64,000 nucleotides of DNA from JALZIF01 sp964584905 (GTDB taxonomy: Bacteria; Gemmatimonadota; Gemmatimonadetes; Gemmatimonadales; Gemmatimonadaceae): NCBI GenBank assembly GCA_964584905.1, contig CAZPCC010000395.1:13461-77460 (forward strand), written 5' to 3'. The notes below the pieces were generated by a model. The model was not told where the DNA came from. It saw nothing but the letters and a program-made list of their open reading frames with translations, and did no database searches. A program made the position numbers and the translations under genes. Of this stretch, positions 8,129 to 17,530 are shown piece after piece (within the stretch, counting starts at the first letter, position 1; each line of letters begins with the position of its first letter).

Positions 8129-9274
8129 ATGAGCATCCGATCTTCAAGACGAATCGCCCGCAGCTTGCTTGCCGCGGCCGCCGTGAGCTGCGCCGTCGCT
8201 CTCCCCGCGTTAGGACAGCCCAGGGCAGCGGCTTCGGCACCGGTGCCCGACTCGACGCGGCTCGCGTCCACTCTGGATTCGATTCGGACGGCGATTGGCG
8301 CAACGGGAGCGTCCGCGGCCATCATATTCCCGGGCGGACAGACTTGGGTTGGCGTGAGCGGTGAGGCGTGGCCGGGAGCTCCGGTAACTGCGGCGACTGT
8401 GTTCGACGCCGGGAGCATAACCAAGTCCTACACTGCCGCCCTGGTGCTGCGGCTCATCGATGAGGGAGTACTCGCACTGGACGATTCGCTCACGCGGTGG
8501 TTCCCCGGCGTCGCGGGGGCCGCTGGTGCAACGATCCACCAGCTGCTTCGGCAGACCAGCGGCCTCGCCGATTACGCCCGGCACCCGGATTTCCTGCCCG
8601 AGATCCGCTCGAAGATGGCCGCGCCCTGGCCGCCCGAGGAGAATCTGCGCTTCGTCGGTGAGCCGAGCTTCGCGTCAGGCGCGCGCTGGGAGTACTCGAA
8701 CACGAACTACCTGTTGCTCGGCCTCATTGCCGCCCGGGAGGCGAAGCGCCCGTACTCCCGGTTGCTTCGCGAGTATGTACTCGATCCACTTCGTTTGACG
8801 AGAACGTTCGTCGCTGGCGAGGACACCGTGCCACAGCCCCGTGCGCACGCATTCCTGGACTTCACCGGCGACGGGATGCCTGACGATCTGTCGGCGGTGG
8901 TGCCGGATCCTGCCATCACACGGGGTGCCGGAGGGGCGGGCGCGGTCGTGACTACCGCCACCGATGTCGCGACGTTTGCGCGCGCGTACTACACGGGCGC
9001 AATCGTGGCGGACGAGCTGCATTCGGCGAGCACGAACTGGATCGAGCGCGGCGATGGCTGGATGTACGGGTTCGGGATGATCGCCGCACCGCACGAAGGC
9101 GATCTTCTGTTAGGACACCTCGGCAACACCGCCGGGCAGAGCGCCGGCGTGTGGCATGCTCGCACGGCCGGCGTCACGGTGGCCATTCTGAGCAACGTAC
9201 ACGGTGTACGCATGGCGGAACCGGTTCAGGCGCTACTGCGGCAAGCGCTGGTCTCGATGCGCGCTGGCGGTTGA
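8129..9274 (+). CDS. Exported serine hydrolase, beta-lactamase class C / penicillin-binding family
   Basis: Second serine hydrolase of the locus, 381 residues. It has a signal peptide (RSLLAAAAVSCAVALPALG), the SxxK nucleophile in GSITKSYTAA, YSN in WEYSNTNYLL and an HxG motif in GHLGNTAGQ. The ATG at 8129 is preceded by AGGTGGCGGA and lies eight bases after the PadR stop, so it is probably cotranscribed with the regulator. The periplasmic substrate is unknown; class C-like esterases and D-amino-acid peptidases share this fold. It differs clearly from the divergent hydrolase, so this is not a recent duplication. Confidence 0.87.
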   Translation: MSIRSSRRIARSLLAAAAVSCAVALPALGQPRAAASAPVPDSTRLASTLDSIRTAIGATGASAAIIFPGGQTWVGVSGEAWPGAPVTAATVFDAGSITKSYTAALVLRLIDEGVLALDDSLTRWFPGVAGAAGATIHQLLRQTSGLADYARHPDFLPEIRSKMAAPWPPEENLRFVGEPSFASGARWEYSNTNYLLLGLIAAREAKRPYSRLLREYVLDPLRLTRTFVAGEDTVPQPRAHAFLDFTGDGMPDDLSAVVPDPAITRGAGGAGAVVTTATDVATFARAYYTGAIVADELHSASTNWIERGDGWMYGFGMIAAPHEGDLLLGHLGNTAGQSAGVWHARTAGVTVAILSNVHGVRMAEPVQALLRQALVSMRAGG

Positions 9275-9518
9275 CCGCGGGCGCGGAGCGCGCGCCGCCG
9301 CCGACTTTTGGGCGCGGGTGCTTGGTCCCCGGAATGGGGAATCAGCCCCTACTGCGCCATACCGGATTGCCGCCAAAGGCGGGTTTCCAGAGGATTCGCC
9401 GTGCAGCCTACCGAAGATGGGCAGCTGGCTGACACCTGGAAAGGAGTGCGCCCGTACGGCTGGGGGTCCGTGGCCGCCACTGATTGCGTGGCATTTCTCC
9501 TGCCCTTTCCCCAGTCCA

Positions 9519-10622
9519 ATGCCGAGCAGATTCACGCGTCGCACGGTACTACTGACAGGTGTTCTTGCCTGCCTGCCATTGGCCAGTCCCGCTGCATCGC
9601 ACGCGCAGCCGCTGTTCGCTGTTGGCGACGCGCCTCGGGTCAACGGGCTGCGGATCAACTTTCGCGATCGCCGGCTCGAAGAGGTGAACGGCGTCAACCT
9701 AACGATCTGGTCCCCCCACCGGCCCGTTCGCGGCGAGGTCAATGGCCTGGCCATCGGGCTTCCGATGACCGGAGCGGCGCGGATCGATGGAATTGGAGTG
9801 GGTCTTTTCGGGGTGGACGCCAGCGAGAGGTTCAGGGGAATCGGAATCGGCGGCGTTGGTGTCGGAGCCGGCGAATCGGCAACCGGCATCATGCTCGGCA
9901 CCGTCGGTGTCGGGAGCGGCGGTACGGTCCGCGGGTTGGCGATAGGCGGAGTCGGGGTAGGGGCAGGAGGTGATCTTCGCGGCGTAATGATCGGCGGAAT
10001 CGGCGCCGGAACGGGGGGGCGTGCAGAGGGGCTGCTCATCGGTGGAATCGGAGCGGGCGCCGGTGGCGGCGTGCGTGGGATCTCGCTGGGTGGGGTCGGC
10101 GTCGGATCCGGGGGGGACGTGACGGGCATTTCCGTGGGTGGAATAGGAGTCGGGGCGGGCGGCCGGTTGCGCGGCCTTTCGATAGGCGGCGTTGGAGTCG
10201 GCGCTGGCGGGGGGATGTCGGGGATCACGATTGCCGGAGTTGGCGCGGGCAGCGGCGGCGATGTGACCGGCCTGACGATTGCCGGCATCGGGGTGGGGTC
10301 AGGCGGGACGATCAAATGGGTGACTATCGCCGGCGTTGGCATCGGCGCGCCGAGGATCGAGGGATTGGCGATCGCTCCCGCCGTGGGCGGACGCGAGGTC
10401 AGCGCCCTGGCAATCGCCCCGGCATTCTTTCGCATAGACGATCTGGGTATGCAACGCGGTGCGGTGCTGTCGGCGGTGAGCTACATCGAGGGAACCCAAC
10501 ACGGCCTGACGATTGGGATCGTCAACTACACCCGGGTTCTCGAGGGCGTGCAGATAGGACTGATAAACATCGCCCGCGAGAATCCTCGCGGGCGGAGAGT
10601 CCTGCCGATCGTGAACTGGTAG
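9519..10622 (+). CDS. Exported LA_2272-like surface-repeat protein with 16-residue repeats
   Basis: A signal peptide (TVLLTGVLACLPLASPAASHA) precedes a 367-residue protein. Residues 91-282 form about twelve tandem 16-residue units of the type GLxIGGVGVGAGGxxR, rich in Gly with alternating Val/Ile. The C-terminus returns to the classical pattern GLTIGIVNY...GVQIGLINIARENP, which matches the LA_2272 surface-repeat family. Such repeats probably fold as a beta-solenoid on or near the outer membrane. No ribosome site is obvious at the ATG. A long Pro-rich frame opposite the repeat is an artefact of the skewed composition. Confidence 0.72.
   Translation: MPSRFTRRTVLLTGVLACLPLASPAASHAQPLFAVGDAPRVNGLRINFRDRRLEEVNGVNLTIWSPHRPVRGEVNGLAIGLPMTGAARIDGIGVGLFGVDASERFRGIGIGGVGVGAGESATGIMLGTVGVGSGGTVRGLAIGGVGVGAGGDLRGVMIGGIGAGTGGRAEGLLIGGIGAGAGGGVRGISLGGVGVGSGGDVTGISVGGIGVGAGGRLRGLSIGGVGVGAGGGMSGITIAGVGAGSGGDVTGLTIAGIGVGSGGTIKWVTIAGVGIGAPRIEGLAIAPAVGGREVSALAIAPAFFRIDDLGMQRGAVLSAVSYIEGTQHGLTIGIVNYTRVLEGVQIGLINIARENPRGRRVLPIVNW
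9789..10364 (+). repeat. Twelve-unit 48-bp coding tandem repeat
   Basis: The DNA encodes twelve diverged 16-residue units. The units vary at the DNA level but keep exact 48-base length, so the period is held by selection on the fold rather than by recent slippage. Confidence 0.85.
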
Positions 10623-10679
10623 CGGCGAATCCGGCGTACGATCCGCTCGCTGCTCTTTTCCGACTCCGGCCGCGCTCGT

Positions 10680-12233
10680 TCAGGGGCTTCGCCGGTAGCC
10701 TTCAGGGAGTGTGAACGTCTCGTAAGGTACGGGATCGTCCGCCGGCACGGCGTACTGTGCCCGTAGCTTCGCTAGCCGCTCCTTCATGTCGGTAACCACC
10801 GAGGCGTAGGCGGGATCCGAGTACAAACTCCTCATCTCATTCGGGTCCCGCGTCAGATCGAACAGCTCCCATTGGTCGACCTCGTAATAGCGAATGAGCT
10901 TGTACCGAGCCGTTCTTACGCCGTAGTGGCGGCGCACCATGTGCCATCCCGGATACTCGAAGTACTGGTAGTAGATCGCGTCGCGCCAATCGTCAGGCGT
11001 CTGTCCGCGGAGCAGGGGAACGAGACTCTCTCCCTGCATGGATGACGGCGCGCTCACTCCGGCCATCGCCAGAACCGTTTCGGCTAGATCCAGGTTCATC
11101 ACCAGGTCGCGGTTCACCGAACCGGGTTGCACGGTTGCTGGCCAGCGAACGAGTAGCGGTGTGCGCAGCGACTCCTCGTACATCCAGCGCTTGTCGAACC
11201 AGCCATGATCTCCTAGAAAGAACCCCTGGTCCGACAGGTAGATCACGATCGTCTCGTCCTCGAGGCCTGTGCGTGACAACGCATCCAGAATGCGGCCCAC
11301 GTTCGTGTCGATGCCGGCCAGCACACGCAGGTAATCGGTGATGTAACGCTGGTACTTCCACCGCGTGAGCGCATCTCCCGTGGGGCCCGCCGCACGAAAC
11401 GCGGTGTTCTCTTCGGCGTAGCCTTCATCCCATTGCGCCTGCTGCTCCGGCGTTAGGCCGGCCGGAGCCTCCAGTTTGAGATCACGCGACATCAGATCGA
11501 GCGCAATCGTCATTTCCGGATCCGTTGCGCGGAAGACGCGACCCGATCCATCATCCCATAACGTGGCCGGCTCGGCTATCATCGTGTCGCGGTACATCCC
11601 CATCTGCTGAGGACCGGGATCCCAGAACCGGTGCACTCCGTTGTAATGGACCAACATGAGAAACGGCTGGCTGGTATCGCCACGCGCCGCCAGCCACGTC
11701 AGCGCGCGGTCGGTAACTACGTCAGAAGTGTAGCCGGAGTGCCTTACAGTGTCGGTCGCCGAGTGCAGCGGCGGGTTGTAGTACGGTCCCTGGCCAGCAA
11801 GGATCTCGTAATGATCGAATCCGGACGGCTCTGCCTTGAGGTGCCACTTGCCGAAAAGTGCGGTCGCGTAGCCAGCATCACGCATCAATTTTGGAAATGT
11901 CGTGTGCGTGGGGTGCAGCGGCTCCCGATTGGTCATCACGCCGCTCAGGTGGCCGTATTGTCCGGTCAGCACCGCCGCCCGTGCGGGCGCGCAGATGGAG
12001 TTCGTCACGAACGCATTGGCGAACAGCATGCCGCTCGCGGCGAGGCGGTCGAGATTCGGCGTATCGGGGAGAGGTGCCCCATAGCTCAGGTGGGGGCGAT
12101 AAGCCGACAGTGCGTGCGCGGCGTGGTCATCGTAAAGAATGAAAACGACATTGGGACGACGCTGCGCGGCGGCCACGGATGTCGCGGTGGCAGCGACGAT
12201 CATCAGGAGCAGCAGGCGAATCGCAGAGGGCAT
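10680..12233 (-). CDS. Exported arylsulfatase-family sulfatase
   Basis: A sulfatase/phosphodiesterase-superfamily hydrolase of 517 residues. It has a signal peptide (LLLLMIVAATATSVAAA), the N-terminal metal site RRPNVVFILYDDHA, and the formylglycine-forming motif CAPAR in NSICAPARAAVLTGQYGH, with Cys as the modified residue. Further metal ligands are in YLSDQGFFLGDHGWFDKR. The DQWELFDLTRDPNEM motif near the end is typical of sulfatases that act on sulfated glycans or sterols. The start has GGAGTACT just upstream. No anaerobic or aerobic formylglycine enzyme lies in the window, so maturation depends on a gene elsewhere. It is divergent from a dioxygenase gene. Confidence 0.9.
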   Translation of the reverse strand: MPSAIRLLLLMIVAATATSVAAAQRRPNVVFILYDDHAAHALSAYRPHLSYGAPLPDTPNLDRLAASGMLFANAFVTNSICAPARAAVLTGQYGHLSGVMTNREPLHPTHTTFPKLMRDAGYATALFGKWHLKAEPSGFDHYEILAGQGPYYNPPLHSATDTVRHSGYTSDVVTDRALTWLAARGDTSQPFLMLVHYNGVHRFWDPGPQQMGMYRDTMIAEPATLWDDGSGRVFRATDPEMTIALDLMSRDLKLEAPAGLTPEQQAQWDEGYAEENTAFRAAGPTGDALTRWKYQRYITDYLRVLAGIDTNVGRILDALSRTGLEDETIVIYLSDQGFFLGDHGWFDKRWMYEESLRTPLLVRWPATVQPGSVNRDLVMNLDLAETVLAMAGVSAPSSMQGESLVPLLRGQTPDDWRDAIYYQYFEYPGWHMVRRHYGVRTARYKLIRYYEVDQWELFDLTRDPNEMRSLYSDPAYASVVTDMKERLAKLRAQYAVPADDPVPYETFTLPEGYRRSP

Positions 12234-12446
12234 GAGTACTCCGGTGCGGACGTGAACGTGCGTGCGGCGAAGCTGCGTTCGAGCGGCAGAGACCGCAACC
12301 CTTTGCTCAGTTTGGTTGATCAGCGTTCCAGCCTTCGAGGCGCAACAGCGCGGCCGCGAAGCTACACTTGCTTTCAGGGAACTCGACGATCGTGCAGTGC
12401 GTAGACATCGCAGCCACTCAGTGACCACCAACAAGCCGAAGCAGAT

Positions 12447-13397
12447 ATGCAACTGACCGGACTTCATCACGTGACCGCCATCTCGGCGCGTATTCGGGAG
12501 AATTACCGTTTCTACACCCAGACGCTTGGGATGCGGTTGGTAAAGCGCTCGGTAAATCAGGACGACGTGAGCGCCTACCACCTCTTTTACGCAGACGCGA
12601 AGGGGACGCCGGGAACCGACCTCACGTTCTTCGACTGGCCGGTGCAGCCCGAGCGCCGGGGCACCAGGTCAATTGTGCGAACTCATCTGCGCGTCAGCGG
12701 GCTGGAAACGCTCGAGTGGTGGCGCCAGCATCTCGCCGAGCAGAATGTGCGCACCGGCCAGATCACAGAGCGGGACGGCCGCCTGACGCTGGACTTCGAG
12801 GATGGGGAAGGGCAGCGCCTGTCGCTCATCGATGATGGCGGTGCCGGCGATTCGCATCCATGGGCGAAGAGTCCGGTACCGTCGGAGCATCAGGTGCGCG
12901 GTCTCGGACCGATCGTGCTCAGCGTGCCACTGCTTCGGCCGACCGACGTCATGCTTCAGCGGGCTGTCGAGATGAGGCCAGTCCGCCAGTACGACCATCC
13001 AGAGCATGCTGGGCATCAGGTGCACGTCTATGAGATGGGTGCCGGCGGTCCGCACGCCGAGGTCCACGTGGCAGTGCTGCCCGATCTGCCACCGGCAGCG
13101 CAGGGAGCGGGCGGCGTGCACCATGTCGCCTTCCGCACACCGACATTCGAGGAGTACGAGGCGTGGGTGGATCGGCTGGCTGAGCTGAAGGTGCCTAACA
13201 GCGGGCCGGTGGACCGTTACTGGTTCCGAAGCTTGTACTTTCGCGAGCCCAACGGAATTCTGTTCGAGATCGCTACCGACGGGCCCGGATTCGGTGTGGA
13301 CGAGGATGAGGAGACGCTCGGCGAGAAGGTAGTGCTGGCGCCCTTTCTCGAGCCGGATCGCGAGCGGATCGTGGCCAACCTCGTGCCTATCGAGTGA
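12447..13397 (+). CDS. VOC-family ring-cleaving dioxygenase (MhqO-like)
   Basis: A two-module vicinal-oxygen-chelate protein of 316 residues. The opening LTGLHHVTAISA carries the first metal-ligand His, and GGVHHVAFRT near residue 225 is the second module. FFDWP and KAL-free KRSVNQDD segments match the MhqO/LinE-like ring-cleaving dioxygenases that open hydroquinones or catechols in quinone resistance. FREPNGILFEIATDGPGF supplies the C-terminal Glu ligand. It overlaps the DUF983 gene by four bases (GTGA). The substrate is not known. Confidence 0.87.
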   Translation: MQLTGLHHVTAISARIRENYRFYTQTLGMRLVKRSVNQDDVSAYHLFYADAKGTPGTDLTFFDWPVQPERRGTRSIVRTHLRVSGLETLEWWRQHLAEQNVRTGQITERDGRLTLDFEDGEGQRLSLIDDGGAGDSHPWAKSPVPSEHQVRGLGPIVLSVPLLRPTDVMLQRAVEMRPVRQYDHPEHAGHQVHVYEMGAGGPHAEVHVAVLPDLPPAAQGAGGVHHVAFRTPTFEEYEAWVDRLAELKVPNSGPVDRYWFRSLYFREPNGILFEIATDGPGFGVDEDEETLGEKVVLAPFLEPDRERIVANLVPIE

Positions 13398-13816
13398 CCG
13401 ACGCGCGAAGGATCGCCGGCGGGCATTCCTCGCGAGCCTCTTTGACGAGGATGCTCGCGCGAGCAGCGCTGTTGCGGTGTCCAAATTGTGGCGCGCGCGG
13501 TATCCTGCGCCACTGGTTCAAGATGAGTGACGCCTGTCCGGCGTGCGGTCTCACGCTCGATCGCGGAGAGTCGTCGGACTTCTGGCTGGGTGCGTATGCC
13601 TTGAACCTGGTGGTTGCCGAACTGATCACCGTCATTGCTATCGTAGTGTGGATAGTGAGCGTGTGGCCAAGCGTTCCATGGACAGCGGTGCAGTGGGTGG
13701 CGGTGATTCTCGCCGGCGGGATGCCTTTGCTGTTCTTTCCATTCGCCCGGACGTTATGGCTCGCGTTCGACCTTGGCATACGAGAGTCGGAGCCGGGCGA
13801 CGTTCGTCGATCGTGA
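13394..13816 (+). CDS. DUF983 membrane protein
   Basis: A 140-residue protein with a zinc-ribbon-like pair (RCPNCGARG and ACPACG) and two membrane helices, the arrangement of DUF983 proteins. Function unknown; in alphaproteobacteria such genes often lie near cytochrome oxidase assembly genes, which are absent here. It begins with GTG overlapping the dioxygenase stop. Its last twelve codons are part of a dispersed repeat found again at 27.36 kb, where they survive as a fragment. Confidence 0.82.
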   Translation: MTDARRIAGGHSSRASLTRMLARAALLRCPNCGARGILRHWFKMSDACPACGLTLDRGESSDFWLGAYALNLVVAELITVIAIVVWIVSVWPSVPWTAVQWVAVILAGGMPLLFFPFARTLWLAFDLGIRESEPGDVRRS

Positions 13817-14073
13817 CTCGCGATTCTGGCGGCGTACGCCGTTCGAGGATTGCAACTGCCTTCTACCGCGGAGGGCGCGGAGGGGCGCCGAGCACTGCCG
13901 AGGAACTGGTGCGAGGGGGTAGGGAGCTGTGAGGCGTCAGGGTTTCTCTGCGTTTTCTTACCACCGAGGACACAGAGGACACAGAGGGCAGCAGGAATGA
14001 ACAACAGAGAAAAGACTATGCAAAAAGAGAAACAGTAATAGGATCAAGAACATGCTCGCGCTATGTAGTTAGG
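13779..14073 (+). repeat. Left copy of a ~290-bp direct repeat bracketing the accessory island
   Basis: This stretch matches 27357-27648 in the same orientation over nearly its whole length. It starts within the last codons of DUF983 and ends at GCTATGTAGTTAGG. It contains the two family signatures ACCGCGGAGGGCGCGGAG and GAGGACACAGAGGACACAG, and an A-rich stretch foreign to the local composition. This copy has only the left arms of the inverted repeats seen in the right copy. I see no gene between 13817 and 14331. Confidence 0.85.
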
Positions 14074-14234
14074 CACGGTTGTCGATGATCGCGCGGTCAT
14101 TGTGAGCGCGGTGGGTGAGGCGCTCGAGCGCGGCTGAACGCCCATGAGCCCCGATGAGGAGCAGGCAACCACAGCCGGGGCGGGGCCAGCGGGAACAGGA
14201 GCGAATGTTCCTCACGAGTCTGAGTGTTTTGGGC

Positions 14235-14263
14235 TTGCCGTATGCGATCCCCGAGCACAGAAT
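14235..14263 (+). promoter_or_regulatory. Sigma-70-like promoter of DUF4876 paralogue 1
   Basis: TTGCCG and CAGAAT are separated by 17 bases. The same pair and spacing recur upstream of both other paralogues, although the spacer here differs, which supports function. The start codon lies about 70 bases downstream. Confidence 0.6.
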
Positions 14264-14331
14264 GGGATGAGGAGATCTCGGGTCCCGGACTGGAGACTCG
14301 GAGCCCCGCCACTGCAGAGAGAGGTTCGGCC

Positions 14332-15681
14332 ATGCTCGATACCCGCCGCATATCGTACGACAGCGTCAAGCTTCGCACGCGCGGGGGTCGGCCGGTGGCG
14401 TTTCTCCTTGCACTCGCGATCGCCGCCGGGTGTTCAAGCGAGACCTCGCTGGTGGATCCCGGTCGCGATGATACGACCGGTGGGGGCGGGGTGGTGCAAC
14501 GCGTGCACCTAACGATTACCGTCAGCGTCGCTGCGGCCGACGTGGCGGTAGCGACTGCGATCGGCTCGCCAGGCGGCGTCCTTTCCGGAGCCACGGTTGT
14601 TGCTCAGCGCACAGGAGCGGCCGACTCGGTGGTGGCGCAGAGCAACGCCAGCGGGATCGTTCAGTTCTCCAACGTGTTGGCGGGGACGTATACGATTTCG
14701 GTCATGCGGCTCCTGAGTGACACGGAGCGTGCGCAACTCGCTCCTAACGACGCGGATGTGACCGCGTTCGGCGGCGGGGCGCAGGTCAATGCCCAGGCGA
14801 GCGAGGGCGGTACGCCGACCGTGGCGGTCACGGTACCGACGGTTGCGGGCCGGCGAGGCTCGTTGGTCATTAGTGAGCTGTATGCCCACGCGGCTGCGAT
14901 TCCGGGAAGCGAGACGTACGTGACGGGCGACTATGTCGAGCTGTACAACAACAGCGACAGCACCATCTATCTCGATGGGAAGGTGGTCGGGAGAGGAATA
15001 AGCTGGCTCAGAGATTACGTGGGCTCACCGCGCACTTGCGCTGACATGGAGCAGTGGCGGACCGACAGCCAGGGGATCTGGAGTGCCTTCTTCTACCGCT
15101 TCCCTGGAGCAGGGCAAACCCATCCTCTCCAACCAGGTCACGCGGTGGTGGTCGCCACGGACGCGATCGATCACCGGCAGTACCTATCTGCCTTACAGGA
15201 CCTTTCTGGCGCGGACTTTGAGTTTGTGGGGCCGAGTGATGTAGACAACCCGAGCGTGCCGAATATGGTGAACATCGGCCTGCGCGAGTGGAGCGCAAGC
15301 CTCTTCGGCCACGGTCTGTACTTCAACACCATCAACATCATCGTGTTCGTCGCGGATTCCTTGGATCCGACGACACTCGTGCACGATAACCTGCCGGTTG
15401 TCAATCCTGATCACGTCCGCATACCGGGATCGAAGGTACTGGACGTCTTCACGAGCGTAATGGTACCGGCGCTCGAGGCGACCCTAACGTCGCCCTGTTC
15501 CGAGCTCGTGAATCCGGAGTTCGATCGTGCCTATTCCGGATTGCTGGACCAGGATCCCACGCACACGATCAGACGTCGCGCGCTGACTCAAGCTTCATCT
15601 GGCCAGTTGGTGCTTCAGCGAACGAAGACGAGCTCGCGGGATTTCGCCTTCGGGTCACCCTCACCCGGACAGGTGCCATAG
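14332..15681 (+). CDS. DUF4876-like lipoprotein, paralogue 1
   Basis: A 449-residue lipoprotein with lipobox AIAAGC (Cys34), anchored in the outer or inner membrane. An N-terminal Cna-B or carboxypeptidase-regulatory-like beta domain (GVLSGATVVAQRTGAADS, then ASGIVQFSNVLAGTYTISV) is followed near residue 195 by a lamin-tail-like motif (RGSLVISELYAHA, then YVELYNNSDSTIYLDGKVVG). That order matches DUF4876, known mainly from Bacteroidota beside TonB receptors and DUF6850 barrels, as here. The ATG is preceded by GAGAGAGG. Role unknown; I infer a surface partner of the TonB receptor. It is the most diverged of three copies in its N-terminal half. Confidence 0.72.
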   Translation: MLDTRRISYDSVKLRTRGGRPVAFLLALAIAAGCSSETSLVDPGRDDTTGGGGVVQRVHLTITVSVAAADVAVATAIGSPGGVLSGATVVAQRTGAADSVVAQSNASGIVQFSNVLAGTYTISVMRLLSDTERAQLAPNDADVTAFGGGAQVNAQASEGGTPTVAVTVPTVAGRRGSLVISELYAHAAAIPGSETYVTGDYVELYNNSDSTIYLDGKVVGRGISWLRDYVGSPRTCADMEQWRTDSQGIWSAFFYRFPGAGQTHPLQPGHAVVVATDAIDHRQYLSALQDLSGADFEFVGPSDVDNPSVPNMVNIGLREWSASLFGHGLYFNTINIIVFVADSLDPTTLVHDNLPVVNPDHVRIPGSKVLDVFTSVMVPALEATLTSPCSELVNPEFDRAYSGLLDQDPTHTIRRRALTQASSGQLVLQRTKTSSRDFAFGSPSPGQVP

Positions 15682-15981
15682 CCCTCGGAATTTCTAGCTG
15701 TACGCCGATCGGCAAAGCTCAGGGCCGAGGTTGCGATTCAGGCAAGCGGCGCGACAGGCGGTGCATTGCGACGACCCGTCACCAGTCGCTCCTGCGCCCC
15801 CGCGCCATGAGCATCGATACGATAGGCGGATGAGGGCCAGCGGATAAAGATCGTATGTTCCTTCACGCATTCAACGGGTTCTGGCTTGCCGTCCTCGGTT
15901 CCCGCACGCAGAATAGGGTAACGAGATCTCGGGTCCCGAACGGAGAATCGGGGACGCGGCCCATCGCAGAGAGTTCCACCA
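15682..15981. other. Intergenic region upstream of DUF4876 paralogue 2
   Basis: The last 170 bases are closely repeated upstream of paralogue 3 (18930-19100), including GATAGGCGG and GAGGGCCAGCGGATAAAGAT. They carry the conserved promoter. No gene is seen. Confidence 0.6.
15886..15914 (+). promoter_or_regulatory. Sigma-70-like promoter of DUF4876 paralogue 2
   Basis: TTGCCG-N17-CAGAAT, identical in elements and spacing to those of paralogues 1 and 3. The coding start is 68 bases downstream. Confidence 0.6.
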
Positions 15982-17334
15982 ATGCCCTCCATATACGACG
16001 CGGATCCGTACGACAGCGCGAGTCGCCGCCCGCGCGCGTGGCGGCCTCTGGCGTTTCTCCTCGCACTCGTGATTGCTACGGGGTGTTCGAGCGAGACGTC
16101 GCTCGTGGATCCCGGGCCTGACGATACGACCGGTGGGGGCGGGACGGTGCAGCGCGTGAATCTCGCGATCACGGTCCGGGTCCACGCGGCGGACGTCCCC
16201 GTGGCGGCGGCGATCGGGTCGCCAGGCGGGGTGTTGTCAGGAGCGACCGTCGTCGTGCGGCGCGTCGGTGCGGCCGATTCGCTCGTGGCCCAGAGCGACG
16301 CCAGCGGGGCCGTCCAGTTCTCGAACGTGTTGGCGGGAACCTACACGGTCTCCGTAGTGCGACTCCTCAGCGACACGGAGCGAGCGCAACTCGATTCTAG
16401 CGATGCGGACGTGATGGCGTTTGGGGGTGGGGGGCAGGTGGGTGCGCAGGCTAGCGGGGGCGGCACGCCAACGGTGGCGGTAAATGTCCCGACGGTAGCG
16501 GGTCGGCGCGGATCGCTGGTGATCAGCGAGCTCTGGGCACATGCGCCATCGCTTCCCGCAGGTGGATTCTACTCCACGGGCGACTACATCGAGCTGTATA
16601 ACAATAGCGACACAATCATCTTCCTCGATGGGAAGGTGGTTGGCGTTGCGCAAGGCTTCTACCGAGACCACATCGGTACCGATCACGACTGTGCTGCAAT
16701 GGCGCAGTGGCGGCTGGATCCGGAGGGCATCTGGAGCGCCTATTTCTATCGGTTTCCGGGTGGAGGTCAGGCTTATCCTCTCGCGCCGGGACAAGCAGCG
16801 GTTGTGGCCACCGACGCCATCGATCACCGCCAGTACTTGTCGACGCTCCAAAATCTCTCGGGAGCCGACTTTGAGTTTGTAGGGCCAAGCGACGTCGACA
16901 ATCCCAGCGTGCCGAACATGGTGAACATAGGCCTACGCGAGTACAACGCCACGAACATCGGCCATGGACTCTACTTCAACAACATCGATCAAGTGGCGTT
17001 TATCGCAGATTCAGTCGACACAGCGGCACTCGTACATGACAACTTGCCAGTCAACAACCCCGAACACGTCCGTATGCCGCGCGATAAGCTGCTCGATGTC
17101 TTCACGACGATCATGACGCCGGCACTAGAGGCTACCGTTACGCCGCCGTGTGCCCAGCTGGTTCACGCGGAGATCGATCGCGCACACGCCCAGTTGCTCG
17201 ACTACAACACAGTCGATGCCATTCGGCGTCGAATGCTGTTCGTGGCTCCCTCTGGTCACCCGGTGTTGCAACGCACGAAAACGAGCGCAAGGGATTTTAC
17301 TACCGGAGCACCGTCACCGGGGCAGGTACCCTAG
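15982..17334 (+). CDS. DUF4876-like lipoprotein, paralogue 2
   Basis: 450 residues with lipobox VIATGC (Cys35), the same beta domain and the lamin-tail-like ELYNNSDTIIFLDGKVVG segment. Its first 220 residues are almost identical to paralogue 3 at the protein and DNA level. From about residue 225 it departs: AQGFYRDHIGTDHDCAAM replaces the ISWLRDYVGSPRTCADM shared by paralogues 1 and 3. This is a mosaic pattern that points to gene conversion. It converges on the peptide/TlpA cassette 1. The strongly conserved DFEFVGPSDVDNP and DAIDHRQYLS stretches are likely functional. Confidence 0.72.
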   Translation: MPSIYDADPYDSASRRPRAWRPLAFLLALVIATGCSSETSLVDPGPDDTTGGGGTVQRVNLAITVRVHAADVPVAAAIGSPGGVLSGATVVVRRVGAADSLVAQSDASGAVQFSNVLAGTYTVSVVRLLSDTERAQLDSSDADVMAFGGGGQVGAQASGGGTPTVAVNVPTVAGRRGSLVISELWAHAPSLPAGGFYSTGDYIELYNNSDTIIFLDGKVVGVAQGFYRDHIGTDHDCAAMAQWRLDPEGIWSAYFYRFPGGGQAYPLAPGQAAVVATDAIDHRQYLSTLQNLSGADFEFVGPSDVDNPSVPNMVNIGLREYNATNIGHGLYFNNIDQVAFIADSVDTAALVHDNLPVNNPEHVRMPRDKLLDVFTTIMTPALEATVTPPCAQLVHAEIDRAHAQLLDYNTVDAIRRRMLFVAPSGHPVLQRTKTSARDFTTGAPSPGQVP

Positions 17335-17451
17335 CGCGTGGCATGAGGCTCTGGCGAACTACCTGCCTGAGCATCAGTTCTTGATGGCGGCTCACTTGAG
17401 GCCGATGTGGTGGCGCGACAGACTCGATGATTTCCCAAACTGACATTCAGC

Positions 17452-17478
17452 CCACCAGTCCGTGCGGTGCGCTGGTGG
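17452..17478. terminator. Weak hairpin between convergent genes
   Basis: CCACCAG (17452-17458) pairs with CTGGTGG (17472-17478) around a 13-base loop, midway between the stop of paralogue 2 and the stop of the minus-strand peptide gene. There is no T-run. It is a plausible but weak terminator. Confidence 0.3.
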
Positions 17479-17530
17479 CCTCGGTGCTGCAACAAGAGCT
17501 ACGCCTATTCCGGTCTCGTCAACATTGAGG

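Noticed and set aside
9233..10435. A 400-residue Pro-rich open frame on the minus strand opposite the surface-repeat protein
   Set aside because: It mirrors the 48-bp coding repeat in antisense; its PAPTPxP pattern is a composition artefact, and the plus strand has a signal peptide and family match.
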